Assembly (NCBI GenBank): GCA_001636495.1
Contig: KV440964.1
Span: forward strand, 1,752,666-1,816,665
DNA from: Sutcliffiella horikoshii
GTDB lineage: Bacteria > Bacillota > Bacilli > Bacillales > Bacillaceae_I
Direction: 5' to 3'
Length of the DNA: 64,000 bases
How positions within the stretch are numbered: the first letter of the stretch is position 1; each line of letters starts with the position of its first letter. Shown piece after piece: positions 8,785-18,337 of this stretch. Position numbers and translations under genes: made by a program. The notes beneath the pieces were generated by a model. The model was given only the letters and a program-made list of their open reading frames with translations, had not been told where the DNA came from and did no database searches.

Positions 8785-9342
8785 ATGAAACCTCTTATCT
8801 TAGCCTCAGGATCCCCAAGAAGAAAGGAACTTCTCCAACAAGTACATCTCCCCTTTACCGTGAAGGTGAGCAACATCGAAGAAACCTTCGACCCATCCTT
8901 GGCACCGGAGGAAATTGCCACAACCCTTGCCTATCAGAAAGCCCAGAATATTTTTCAAGAAAATCGCGAGTCCGTTGTTATCGGTTCCGACACCATTGTA
9001 GTCCTTGGCGACAAGGTGCTTGGAAAACCGGAAAGTGAAGACGAGGCCAGGGCCACACTCCGGACCTTAAGCGGCAACACACACCACGTAATAAGTGGAG
9101 TCGCCATTCTGAGTGAAGAAAAAGAGGTGACTTTTTTCGAGAAAACTTCTGTCACATTCTGGGAACTGACCGATGAGGATATCGAGTTCTACATCCAATC
9201 AGGAGAACCGATGGACAAGGCAGGTTCCTATGGGATTCAGGAAGTCGGAGCGCTTTTTGTCAAAGAAATCAAAGGAGACTACTTTTCAATTGTGGGGCTT
9301 CCGCTTTCAAGAACGATTCGTGAGTTGAAAAGCTTTCAATAA
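8785..9342 (+). CDS. maf: Maf family nucleotide pyrophosphatase
   Basis: Maf (185 aa) hydrolyses non-canonical or methylated nucleoside triphosphates (dTTP/UTP and modified forms) and affects septum formation when overproduced. The signature ASGSPRRKELL is at residues 7-17, and the conserved SDTIVVLGDKVLGKP segment contains the catalytic Asp. KAGSYGIQEVGA closes the active-site region. It is followed by radC and mreB in the order known from B. subtilis. Confidence 0.95.
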   Translation: MKPLILASGSPRRKELLQQVHLPFTVKVSNIEETFDPSLAPEEIATTLAYQKAQNIFQENRESVVIGSDTIVVLGDKVLGKPESEDEARATLRTLSGNTHHVISGVAILSEEKEVTFFEKTSVTFWELTDEDIEFYIQSGEPMDKAGSYGIQEVGALFVKEIKGDYFSIVGLPLSRTIRELKSFQ

Positions 9343-9389
9343 AACGGTCGTGGCATGACCCTCCATCCGTAAAAAGGGGAGGAAGAAAA

Positions 9390-10088
9390 TTGGAATCCAC
9401 TAAAACGACTGCACTGATGATCAAAGACTATCCTGAGGATCAACGGCCAAGGGAACGAATGATACAGGATGGACCAAAAAGCCTGTCTAACCACGAATTG
9501 CTTGCCATACTTCTTCGTACAGGATCAAAAGAAGAATCGGTCTTGCAACTGGCCAATAAACTCCTTGTGAATTTTGAAGGACTGCGTCTGTTGAAGGATG
9601 CTTCTATTGAAGAGATAACCGATACAAAGGGGATCGGAAAGGTGAAGGCGGTCCAGATTATGGCAGCTGTGGAACTCGGGAGAAGAATACACCGTTTGCA
9701 ATATGAAGATCGCTATGTGATCCGATCTCCTGAGGATGCTGCGAATTTTGTGATGGAAGACATGCGCTTTTTATCACAGGAGCATTTTGTTTGTCTCTAT
9801 TTGAATACGAAAAATCAGGTTCTTCATCAACAGACCATTTTCATTGGGAGCTTGAATGCCAGCATCGTCCATCCGCGCGAGGTCTTCAAGGAAGCGTTCA
9901 GACGATCTGCCGCCTCATTTATCTGCATCCATAATCATCCATCAGGTGATCCCGCGCCGAGCCGCGAGGACATTGATGTGACAAAACGATTAAGTGAATG
10001 CGGAAAGCTGATCGGCATAGAGCTTTTGGACCATTTGATCATCGGCGATCAGAAATTCATCAGTTTAAAAGAAAAAGGCTACGTGTAA
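9390..10088 (+). CDS. radC: RadC family JAB/MPN+ protein
   Basis: The product (232 aa from a TTG start, with GGGGAGGAAG ahead of it) has an N-terminal helix-hairpin-helix region (about residues 40-85). The C-terminal JAB1/MPN+ metalloprotease-like domain carries the HNHPSGDPAPSxxD motif (about 178-190). RadC was named for a supposed repair role that has not held up generally, and its biochemical function is still unclear. It sits between maf and mreB as in B. subtilis (ysxA/radC). A small GAAGG-CCAA-CCTTC hairpin after the gene lacks a T tract. Confidence 0.93.
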   Translation: MESTKTTALMIKDYPEDQRPRERMIQDGPKSLSNHELLAILLRTGSKEESVLQLANKLLVNFEGLRLLKDASIEEITDTKGIGKVKAVQIMAAVELGRRIHRLQYEDRYVIRSPEDAANFVMEDMRFLSQEHFVCLYLNTKNQVLHQQTIFIGSLNASIVHPREVFKEAFRRSAASFICIHNHPSGDPAPSREDIDVTKRLSECGKLIGIELLDHLIIGDQKFISLKEKGYV

Positions 10089-10257
10089 TACTAGGCATTT
10101 TTCATATCCTACGCTATAATATTACTCATGAGTTTCGAAGGCCAACCTTCTTAATCCATCAAAATTCTACAAATTAACGTTATCCACATGTTTATGAAAA
10201 TATAAGGGCATGCTTCGTCCGTTTTATCACTTTTCATTTACCATTATTACGCATTAG

Positions 10258-11298
<1,041 letters not shown>

Positions 11299-11312
11299 GT
11301 AGGTGTTAAGTC

Positions 11313-12200
11313 ATGCCACAATTTTTCCTCAATAAAAGGTTGATTATTTTGTTGGTGAGCTTAATTTTTCTGGTGGCATTGATTGGTTTCTCTTTAAAAG
11401 AACGGGACGATTTGACATGGCCTGAACAGTTCGTAAAGGACTCGACAGGCTTTGTCCAATCTATCTTTTATAGGCCCGCACACTTTGTCGCGGGCTTCTT
11501 TGATAATGTAGGCTATCTAAAAGATACGTATGAAGAGAATAAACTGCTGCGTGCTAGACTAGAAGAATATGCTCTTTTAGAAACGAAGGTACAGAAGCTG
11601 GAACAAGAAAATGAAGAATTCCGTGAAGTGATCGGGGAACTCGATTCGCTTCGTGATTATGAACCAAAGCCTGCCACTGTCATTGGCAGAAACCCTGATC
11701 AATGGGTCGAGCAGATCACGGTGAATAAAGGGAAGCAGAATGGTGTGGAAAAGGATATGGCTGTCATCACTTCTGGTGGATTGATCGGTAAGATCAAGCA
11801 TGCCAACGCCTTCACCTCCACCGTACAGCTCCTAAGTTCATTGGACCCTAAGAACCGGATCTCTGCGTACATACAAGGAGAAGAGGACATTTTTGGTCTG
11901 ATCGAAGGATATGACGAAGAGAAGGGTGCCCTGCTGCTTAAACGTATCCCTCACCAAGCGGAAGTTAAAGAAGGGGAGACTGTTTTATCCTCCGGGCTTG
12001 GCGGTGTATTCCCTGAAGGTCTGATGATTGGGGAAGTGACAGAGGTTGTAGCAGATGAGTACGGGTTGACGCAGATGGCCTATGTCAAACCTGCTGCCAA
12101 CTTCTATAACATCAGTCAGGTGATGATAGTAAAACGAACATTAATATCGGGAGATGAGCCGGTAGAAGAGGAAACAACAGAAGAGGGGGGCTCTGAGTGA
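11313..12200 (+). CDS. mreC: Rod shape-determining protein MreC
   Basis: MreC (295 aa) is a bitopic elongasome scaffold with a transmembrane helix at about residues 9-27. A coiled coil follows (about 70-110, Glu- and Leu-rich), then the two beta-barrel lobes (about 120-275) ending in a short acidic tail. It starts 14 nt after mreB and overlaps mreD by 4 nt. Confidence 0.95.
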   Translation: MPQFFLNKRLIILLVSLIFLVALIGFSLKERDDLTWPEQFVKDSTGFVQSIFYRPAHFVAGFFDNVGYLKDTYEENKLLRARLEEYALLETKVQKLEQENEEFREVIGELDSLRDYEPKPATVIGRNPDQWVEQITVNKGKQNGVEKDMAVITSGGLIGKIKHANAFTSTVQLLSSLDPKNRISAYIQGEEDIFGLIEGYDEEKGALLLKRIPHQAEVKEGETVLSSGLGGVFPEGLMIGEVTEVVADEYGLTQMAYVKPAANFYNISQVMIVKRTLISGDEPVEEETTEEGGSE

Positions 12201-12718
12201 GAAAATATATCTTACCAGCCCTGCTTCTTTTCTTGTTTATCCTCGAAAGCATGAGCATCGACTTCTTTGGCCTTCAGGGGATCAAGGAAGACTGGATTAT
12301 CGTACCTAGGTATATGATGATTGTCATCGTCCTCTGTGCCATCTACACGAGCCCATATGTGGGCCTGATTTGTGCCATGCTGTTCGGGTTCCTCTATGAT
12401 ATCGTCTATACGGATATCCTCGGTGTCTACCTGTTTGCATTTGGCGTATCTGTGTATATTGTCTCCGGTATATTGCGGTTTGTGAACACAAATTACCTGA
12501 TATCCTTTCTGATGGTGCTGCTTTCCATTACCATAATGGAGCACCTCGTCTTTGGAATTCACTCCCTGATTGGGACAACACAGTTGACACATTCCGATTT
12601 TTTATCCATGCGTGTGGTGCCAACACTAGTGTTTAATGCCATCATCGCAGGAATGCTATTATTTCCAATCAAACTGTTCATGGAAAAACTCGCAATCGAA
12701 CAAAAGGATGAACTATAA
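12197..12718 (+). CDS. mreD: Rod shape-determining protein MreD
   Basis: MreD (173 aa) is a small polytopic membrane protein of the elongasome with about five predicted helices and very few charged residues between positions 5 and 160. The start is GTG at 12197, overlapping the end of mreC. After it come repeat R2 and a terminator before minC. Confidence 0.92.
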   Translation: MRKYILPALLLFLFILESMSIDFFGLQGIKEDWIIVPRYMMIVIVLCAIYTSPYVGLICAMLFGFLYDIVYTDILGVYLFAFGVSVYIVSGILRFVNTNYLISFLMVLLSITIMEHLVFGIHSLIGTTQLTHSDFLSMRVVPTLVFNAIIAGMLLFPIKLFMEKLAIEQKDEL

Positions 12719-12760
12719 GAACATATTTTTAGTCATTGGCTCTAGCTATAAAGAAACCAA

Positions 12761-12890
12761 GCTTTTGATTGTAGCAGAAGGCGAAGACTCCTACGGGAGG
12801 TAGCGCTTAGGGGAGACCCCGCAGGCTTGCCGAGGAGGCTCCGCAAGCGCCCCGTGGAAAGCGAAGCCTGGTGCGGAAATCAAAAGCGGC
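12761..12890 (+). repeat. Palindromic repeat element, copy R2
   Basis: The core reads GACTCCTACGGGAGGTAGCG through CCCCGTGGAAAGCGAAG. Perfect 10-bp arms GCTTTTGATT (12761-12770) and AATCAAAAGC (12878-12887) enclose it. This gap between mreD and minC (about 330 nt) otherwise holds only a terminator. Confidence 0.8.
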
Positions 12891-12914
12891 GTTTAAAGTG
12901 AACGGAAGATATAT

Positions 12915-12950
12915 AAAAGCCCCATCCCCAACAAAGGGACGGGCTTTTCC
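12915..12950 (+). terminator. Intrinsic terminator after mreD/R2
   Basis: AAAAGCCCCATCCC pairs with GGGACGGGCTTTT around a 7-nt loop (12915-12928 with 12936-12948). The T tract is short. Confidence 0.75.
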
Positions 12951-13049
12951 ATTACATAAAAAATCTAGCAATCTTTTTTTATTTTATGGATATAGGAAAA
13001 AGGAAATAGAAGGACGATGTCGAATTATATACTTGTTGAGGTGAACGTC

Positions 13050-13736
13050 GTGAATAGACAAAAACAACAGTATGTAACCATTAAGGGCACAAAAGAGGGC
13101 CTAACCCTGCATCTCGATGATACATGCTCGTTTCCAGAGCTTTTAGCTGAAATAGAAGCAAAATTAACGTCGAATAGCAATCCGGACGAAGCTCCACTCT
13201 TAGGTGTACGTCTAAGAGTCGGAAATCGTTACTTAACCAATAAGCAGCAGGAACAATTACGTAATGTAATTCGAAGCAAGAAAAACTTTATTGTGGAAGA
13301 CATTGAGAGTGATGTTGTAACAAAAGAACAGGCCATCCAATGGAAAAAGGAATCCGAGATCGTTCCGGTCGCAAAGATGATTCGTTCCGGACAAGTGCTC
13401 GAGGTGGAAGGAGATCTCCTGTTGATAGGAGATGTCAATCCTGGTGGCACGGTAAAGGCAGGGGGCAATGTGTTTGTTATGGGCGCATTGCGCGGAAGTG
13501 CCTACGCCGGGCTCCAAGGAAAAAAGGATGCCATCATTGCAGCAAGTTTGATGAAGCCTACGTTGCTTTCAATTGATAACACAATAAACCGCGCTCCAGA
13601 TTTAAGTGAGCAACTAGAAGGAAGCAGTGAAATGGAATGCGCCTATATAAATGATCAAGATCAAATTGTCATAGACCGCTTACAATTGCTTTCACAACTA
13701 AGACCGATGTTAACACGGCTTGAAAGGAGAATGTAA
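13050..13736 (+). CDS. minC: Septum site-determining protein MinC
   Basis: MinC (228 aa) blocks FtsZ assembly away from midcell. I chose GTG at 13050 because a GAGGTGA site lies just upstream and the resulting N-terminus ([17 protein letters not shown]) aligns with B. subtilis MinC; an in-frame ATG at 13017 would add 11 residues without a good ribosome site. The N-terminal FtsZ-inhibitory domain covers about residues 5-95. The C-terminal right-handed beta-helix (about 110-215), with [17 protein letters not shown], binds MinD. minD follows 3 nt after the stop. Confidence 0.95.
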   Translation: MNRQKQQYVTIKGTKEGLTLHLDDTCSFPELLAEIEAKLTSNSNPDEAPLLGVRLRVGNRYLTNKQQEQLRNVIRSKKNFIVEDIESDVVTKEQAIQWKKESEIVPVAKMIRSGQVLEVEGDLLLIGDVNPGGTVKAGGNVFVMGALRGSAYAGLQGKKDAIIAASLMKPTLLSIDNTINRAPDLSEQLEGSSEMECAYINDQDQIVIDRLQLLSQLRPMLTRLERRM

Positions 13737-13739
13737 CAA

Positions 13740-14540
13740 GTGGGAGAGGCTATCGTAATTACTTCTGGTAAAGGTGGAGTCGGCAAAACGACAACTTCTG
13801 CAAATATAGGAACGGCTCTTGCTTTACAAGGAAAAAGAGTATGTTTAATAGATACAGATATCGGGCTAAGAAACCTCGATGTTGTCATGGGGCTAGAAAA
13901 CCGAATCATTTATGACTTGGTAGACGTTGTGGAAGGTCGTTGTAAAACACATCAGGCCTTGATCAATGATAAACGCTTTGAATGCTTGAAGCTCTTGCCT
14001 GCAGCCCAAACAAGTGATAAGTCGGCTGTAAAACCGGAACAAATGAAGAAACTCGTGATGGAACTGAAGCAAGACTATGATTATATCATCATAGATTGCC
14101 CTGCAGGTATTGAGCAAGGCTTCCAAAATGCCATTGCCGGAGCTGACAGAGCCATCGTTGTCACAACACCTGAAGTGTCCTCTGTACGTGATGCAGACCG
14201 TATTATTGGGTTGCTCGAAAAAGAGGAGAACATCCAACCGCCACGCCTTGTCGTCAATCGTATCCGTAACCATATGGTAAAGAACGGCGAGATGCTTGAT
14301 GTAGATGAGATTGTATCCATACTTGCAATTGACATCATTGGTATCGTTGCAGATGACGACAGTGTCATCCGCGCATCAAACAGCGGAGAACCAATTGTCA
14401 TGGATCCGACAAGCAAAGCGTCCATCGCCTATCGTAACATTGCGCGACGCATCCTTGGCGAGTCTGTTCCTTTGCAATCTCTTGAAGACGAAAACAAGAG
14501 CGTTATTTTTAAAATTAAAAAATTCTTTGGTGTACGCTAA
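13740..14540 (+). CDS. minD: Septum site-determining ATPase MinD
   Basis: MinD (266 aa) is a ParA/Mrp-type ATPase that recruits MinC to the membrane. The deviant Walker A GKGGVGKTT begins at residue 10 and the switch region contains DTDIGLRNLD. The C-terminal KSVIFKIKKFFG stretch is the amphipathic membrane-targeting helix. The start is GTG behind AAAGGAGA. In B. subtilis spoIVFA follows minD; here a minor-pilin island intervenes. Confidence 0.96.
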   Translation: MGEAIVITSGKGGVGKTTTSANIGTALALQGKRVCLIDTDIGLRNLDVVMGLENRIIYDLVDVVEGRCKTHQALINDKRFECLKLLPAAQTSDKSAVKPEQMKKLVMELKQDYDYIIIDCPAGIEQGFQNAIAGADRAIVVTTPEVSSVRDADRIIGLLEKEENIQPPRLVVNRIRNHMVKNGEMLDVDEIVSILAIDIIGIVADDDSVIRASNSGEPIVMDPTSKASIAYRNIARRILGESVPLQSLEDENKSVIFKIKKFFGVR

Positions 14541-14597
14541 AGATTTAATGAAGCCGTCTCTTAAATAGGGGCGGTTTTGTTTTGGAGAATATAAGAA

Positions 14598-14626
14598 AAA
14601 ACCACCTCAAATTTTGTGGTGGTTTT
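14598..14626. terminator. Bidirectional terminator between minD and a minus-strand pilin gene
   Basis: AAAACCACC pairs with GGTGGTTTT around an 11-nt loop, with A and T tracts on the two sides, so it can act in both directions. It overlaps the stop codon of the convergent minus-strand gene. Confidence 0.82.
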
Positions 14627-15914
14627 ATTGGTTATTTAATACGTAAATAGTACCTTCTGGCTGTCCTTGGCAAGAAGACATCGTATAAATTCTACTAGTA
14701 TTTTGAGAAGGGGAAAAGCTAGCAGTACCCTGAATACAGACTCTACCTCCATGACCTCCGCTAAGCTCAATAGGTGATTGGAAAACTGCATCACCGAAAA
14801 TTTCTAATTGTGTGTTATGTTGTAGCTTTGTTAACCCCTTAATAGTGTAGTCACCACTGATTTCCACAATAGCGTTACCTTTTATATCAAGTGAGTCGTT
14901 AAAAAAAGCATCTTTTCCTACATGGATATTGCTACTATTCTCTAAAGTTACTTGTTTATGGACAGTAAGGTTTCTTCCGATATGCAGCTCTGAATTTGTA
15001 TACATATTTAGTTTTTCGTGTATGGTGACATCTTTTCCTACAGTTAAATTGCTATTGTTTTGTAGCTCAACATTTCTTTCGGCAATCATACTACTTGTAA
15101 TAAATGCCGAAGTTGCTGTGAAGAGACTAACGTTGTTTTTAAAAATCGCACTTTGTCCAACATATAGATCAGCGGTGTTATCCATTCTAAACGATTTTGT
15201 AGCAATAAAATTATGGTCAACATTTATATGAGAGAAAACAGTAACATCTTTTAATAACATAAAACTGCCATTATTAACTTTTGTAACCGGACAATTTGTC
15301 CCCCAAGTTGGTGCGAATGTTGTAGCATTAGTTTTAGTATTCCCTTCATATGTACATCTTCCTGCGGTATCACCTTGATAGTTATCCGGATTATCGTCTA
15401 TCTCTTCCTTAACATCCTCATCTTCAACAGGCTGTTGGGTAAACTCAAGAGGTTTCAATCTATTAATAACTGTATTCATTTCGAATTGTTGCCCATTCTC
15501 GTTATGTAGAGTAAATTTTATAAACAAAGGAGCTAATACATCCACATTTTCTATGCATTGCCCAGTACTTTCAATAGACTTATTCAAGTTCTCAATGACA
15601 ACATTGGAAAAATTGTATTTATCTAAAGCGAGTTGATTTGATAATTGACTGTCTAAATATAGTTGATAATTTGATTCATAACAGAGATTGTAAGAATTAT
15701 CTTGATGATTTTGTCTCAATTTGCTAATAATAAGATTAGCTTCCTGTCTTAAGTTATTATGGTTATTAACTAGTTCATTTTGCTTAAAGCTTGAAATGAA
15801 GACACTTGTAATCAAGCCGATGACCATGGAGCTTATGACAATTGTCGCCAGTAATTCAATAAGTGTAAGGCCGTGGTCATTAAGTATTCTTTTAGGAGAC
15901 ACATTTTTCACCAT
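14625..15914 (-). CDS. PilW/GspJ-like minor prepilin with beta-helix-like C-terminal domain
   Basis: This 429-residue prepilin has a leader ending in Gly15, then LTLIELLATIV with Glu20 at mature position +5. A PilW-like middle follows (about 45-160). An acidic linker (about 162-180) leads to a region with two cysteines (187, 208). From about 215 to 420 there are repeated short strands with alternating hydrophobic residues and recurrent (N/G)-x-(V/I)-x-(V/I)-G-(K/R) turns, as in bactofilin or right-handed beta-helix folds. The family assignment of that part is inference. The gene runs opposite to its neighbours and diverges from the next pilin gene across a 59-nt gap. It is AT-rich. The likely role is a pilus-tip or priming subunit with an adhesive head. 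Confidence 0.72.
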   Translation of the reverse strand: MVKNVSPKRILNDHGLTLIELLATIVISSMVIGLITSVFISSFKQNELVNNHNNLRQEANLIISKLRQNHQDNSYNLCYESNYQLYLDSQLSNQLALDKYNFSNVVIENLNKSIESTGQCIENVDVLAPLFIKFTLHNENGQQFEMNTVINRLKPLEFTQQPVEDEDVKEEIDDNPDNYQGDTAGRCTYEGNTKTNATTFAPTWGTNCPVTKVNNGSFMLLKDVTVFSHINVDHNFIATKSFRMDNTADLYVGQSAIFKNNVSLFTATSAFITSSMIAERNVELQNNSNLTVGKDVTIHEKLNMYTNSELHIGRNLTVHKQVTLENSSNIHVGKDAFFNDSLDIKGNAIVEISGDYTIKGLTKLQHNTQLEIFGDAVFQSPIELSGGHGGRVCIQGTASFSPSQNTSRIYTMSSCQGQPEGTIYVLNNQ

Positions 15915-15973
15915 CTTTTTAGGTAATTAGTAGCATGTATTAAAGTTAACTGTAGAAAAGTGGGTAGGTAATA

Positions 15974-16459
15974 ATGGAAAATTTCAAAGAAGAAAAAGCA
16001 TTCACTTTACTGGAGGTTTTATTATCCATTGTTATACTTAGTATTATAATTCTATCATTTTTGAGCTTTTTTTCACAAGCGTTATTGCATTCTGTACGAG
16101 AAGAAGATAATTTAACTAGCATGAATATTGCTGATACTATTTTGTATAGTGTGGAAAAAAGCAGTATAATAGACCTATTGAAAGAAAACTCTAACCGCAA
16201 TTTATCATGTCTTACTCCACTCTCAATTAGTTCTTACCTCTCTGAAGATTTACAACTGCAACCAGATGCTACTGACCCTGATAAACTAGTTCTTCATATT
16301 AATAGCAAAGATTACTTTACATATATTGACGTTTGTCAAACTAGTAGCGAAGAAACTTTAGATTTATACCGTCTTCATATTCGCATAAGTCAACCATTGA
16401 AAAATGAAAAAGAACGATTTATTTATGACACATTTCACTATATTAACCAGAAAGATTAA
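15974..16459 (+). CDS. PilV/GspI-like minor prepilin
   Basis: This 161-residue prepilin begins MENFKEEKAFTLLEVLLSIV. The predicted cleavage is between Ala9 and Phe10, with Glu14 at mature position +5; Ala replaces the usual Gly at -1, which is tolerated in some prepilins. The hydrophobic helix extends to about residue 33, and the soluble part is small with two cysteines. It has no extra C-terminal domain, unlike its two neighbours. It is probably co-transcribed with the following gene (17-nt gap) and belongs to the minor pilin priming set. Confidence 0.75.
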   Translation: MENFKEEKAFTLLEVLLSIVILSIIILSFLSFFSQALLHSVREEDNLTSMNIADTILYSVEKSSIIDLLKENSNRNLSCLTPLSISSYLSEDLQLQPDATDPDKLVLHINSKDYFTYIDVCQTSSEETLDLYRLHIRISQPLKNEKERFIYDTFHYINQKD

Positions 16460-16476
16460 GAGGAGGGAATAACTAA

Positions 16477-17454
16477 TTGAAAGAGATATTCAAGAACGAA
16501 TCAGGATATACACTTCTAATAGCCTTATTACTGATAGTTGTTATTGGTTTGATTACTCCACCATTAGTAAGTGGTGTCATGAACAGTACCATGCAAAATA
16601 AAAAATCAGAAACGATTATTCAATCAGAAAATCTTTTAGATATGGGAAAACATTACTTTAGAAATGAGATTGGTACTAAAGTTGGAGAACTGAACGGGGA
16701 AACAACGATGAGCCTTAGCGAAATACGTAATAGGTTAGTCTCAATTGAAGAATCCCTACCAATCATATTGCCTTCCGAATCAAGTGATCAATCTTTCCAA
16801 GTTGGATTTAGTGCAATCACGGAAGAGGACGGGTACGTTCTTATTGAATATACTAGCAGGGCAATAATTGATGGGCAAATTTACGAAGAAAAAGAAGTTG
16901 TTCAAGTTAAAAGCAATGCAAGTAGTTACAACCCGAATCCTGAAAACCCAGATCCAGACCCAGATCCAGACCCAGATCCAGACCCAGAAATAATACCGGA
17001 TCCCGATACTGATCCAGAAATTGAAAATCCATCTACTCCTCCTGTTGTTAACGAGGGAGAAAGTTGTTTGTTAAATAAAAAGAAAAATGGAACCATTACT
17101 CTAAAAGCAAAAGATCACTGTATATTAAGAGGAAGCTTTGTAATTAATGACCATGTAGATATAAGAGCTCAGGCAAAATTAGAAATATATGGATCAGTTA
17201 TTTTTAATGGGAATGTAGATTTAAAAGGTTCTCCTAAAGGTTTTTTATTAATTGAAGGACCAGGAGTTTTTAACAAATCATTAGATATTGGTGGTAGTAA
17301 TGAAGTTCGAATAAAAGGTTCTAGTGTTTTTCAGCAAAATGTTAGTGTAAAAGGGAACGGTTTGATAGATATTCAAGGAAGTGCCAGTTTCGTCAAAAAA
17401 CCTAGTAAAAGTGGAAACGGTAGTATAAAAATAAATAATTTAGAACATAGATAG
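16477..17454 (+). CDS. GspK/PilX-like minor prepilin with Asp-Pro linker and beta-helix-like domain
   Basis: This 325-residue protein starts at TTG behind a strong GGAGG site. The leader ends in Gly10 and is followed by YTLLIALLLIVVIGL. Mature position +5 is Ile, not Glu, a feature of GspK-type tip subunits. A DPDP-rich linker (about 153-190) separates the pilin part from a C-terminal region with Cys197 and Cys215. About 100 residues of short repeated strands follow (GSVIFNGNVDLKG, GSSVFQQNVSVKG), resembling the domain in the divergent 429-residue pilin. I infer a pilus-tip protein displaying a beta-helix head. It ends the AT-rich island just before a terminator. Confidence 0.72.
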   Translation: MKEIFKNESGYTLLIALLLIVVIGLITPPLVSGVMNSTMQNKKSETIIQSENLLDMGKHYFRNEIGTKVGELNGETTMSLSEIRNRLVSIEESLPIILPSESSDQSFQVGFSAITEEDGYVLIEYTSRAIIDGQIYEEKEVVQVKSNASSYNPNPENPDPDPDPDPDPDPEIIPDPDTDPEIENPSTPPVVNEGESCLLNKKKNGTITLKAKDHCILRGSFVINDHVDIRAQAKLEIYGSVIFNGNVDLKGSPKGFLLIEGPGVFNKSLDIGGSNEVRIKGSSVFQQNVSVKGNGLIDIQGSASFVKKPSKSGNGSIKINNLEHR

Positions 17455-17482
17455 ACTTTCTCTTTTAAGGGAAGGTCTTTTT
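17454..17482 (+). terminator. Intrinsic terminator closing the minor-pilin island
   Basis: GACTTTCTC pairs with GGGAAGGTC (G-U pairs allowed) around a 6-nt loop, followed by five T residues. It begins at the last base of the pilin stop codon. Confidence 0.72.
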
Positions 17483-17557
17483 GTTTGGTAGACCCGTCAT
17501 ATCCTCCCCGGACAAGTCATAAAATGGTACAAACCTATTTGCGGGAAGGGTGTTTGT

Positions 17558-18337
17558 ATGAATGATCGGATAGCGGAGATTAAGAGAAGGGCCGCAAAAC
17601 GTAGAAAGCAACGGCAGAATCAGCTGCCGAAAAGGAAAGATATTGGCTCATCGCACGTTTTACGAGATGAGGAGAGGTATGGAGGATCAGGCTATTCCTC
17701 TTATGAAAGTGGACCTGATGAGAATGGTGGACATCCGTTATTCAACAAAGAACTATTCTTGTTCAAGATCCTGGCTTCAGCAATTCTAGTGCTGGTGGTG
17801 GCTATCATGTTTCAAAACCCTTCCAGTGCGTTTGAAAAGCCGCGTCAGTTTGTTTCGAAAACGATGGATCAAAGCTTTCAGTTCGCCGCTTTTACTAGCT
17901 GGTATGAAGAGAAATTTGGGAAGTCTTTGGCACTCTTGCCGTTACCGAATAATAGCGCACAGCCCCAAGTCAATCCAGATGATTTTGTCATCCCGGCTTC
18001 GGGTCGGGTGTTTGAGAGTTTTGAGGTGAACGGGCAGGGTGTGATGGTGGAAACGATGGCGCACTCCAATGTGGAGGCGATGAATGGTGGTTTTGTGTCG
18101 TTCGTTGGTGTGAAGGAGGACACAGGAAAAACGGTCATCATACAGCACTCAGATAATAGCTATACGTGGTATGGGCAGCTTGGGGAAGTGGAAGTGAAAC
18201 TCTATGATTATATTGAGACAGGCGATGTGCTGGGAAAGACGACGGTGCTTGAGGATGGATCAAAAGGGATGTTCTATTTTGCTATCCAAAAGGATAATGA
18301 ATTTATCGACCCTATGCAGGTGATATCATTTGAATAA
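17558..18337 (+). CDS. spoIVFA: SpoIVFA, regulator of the SpoIVFB intramembrane protease
   Basis: SpoIVFA (259 aa) holds SpoIVFB inactive in the outer forespore membrane together with BofA until SpoIVB signalling. The N-terminus is very basic (residues 1-30). One transmembrane helix lies at about 66-86. The C-terminal part (about 165-255) resembles an M23/LytM domain without evident zinc ligands, as in known SpoIVFA. The stop overlaps the spoIVFB start. Confidence 0.9.
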   Translation: MNDRIAEIKRRAAKRRKQRQNQLPKRKDIGSSHVLRDEERYGGSGYSSYESGPDENGGHPLFNKELFLFKILASAILVLVVAIMFQNPSSAFEKPRQFVSKTMDQSFQFAAFTSWYEEKFGKSLALLPLPNNSAQPQVNPDDFVIPASGRVFESFEVNGQGVMVETMAHSNVEAMNGGFVSFVGVKEDTGKTVIIQHSDNSYTWYGQLGEVEVKLYDYIETGDVLGKTTVLEDGSKGMFYFAIQKDNEFIDPMQVISFE

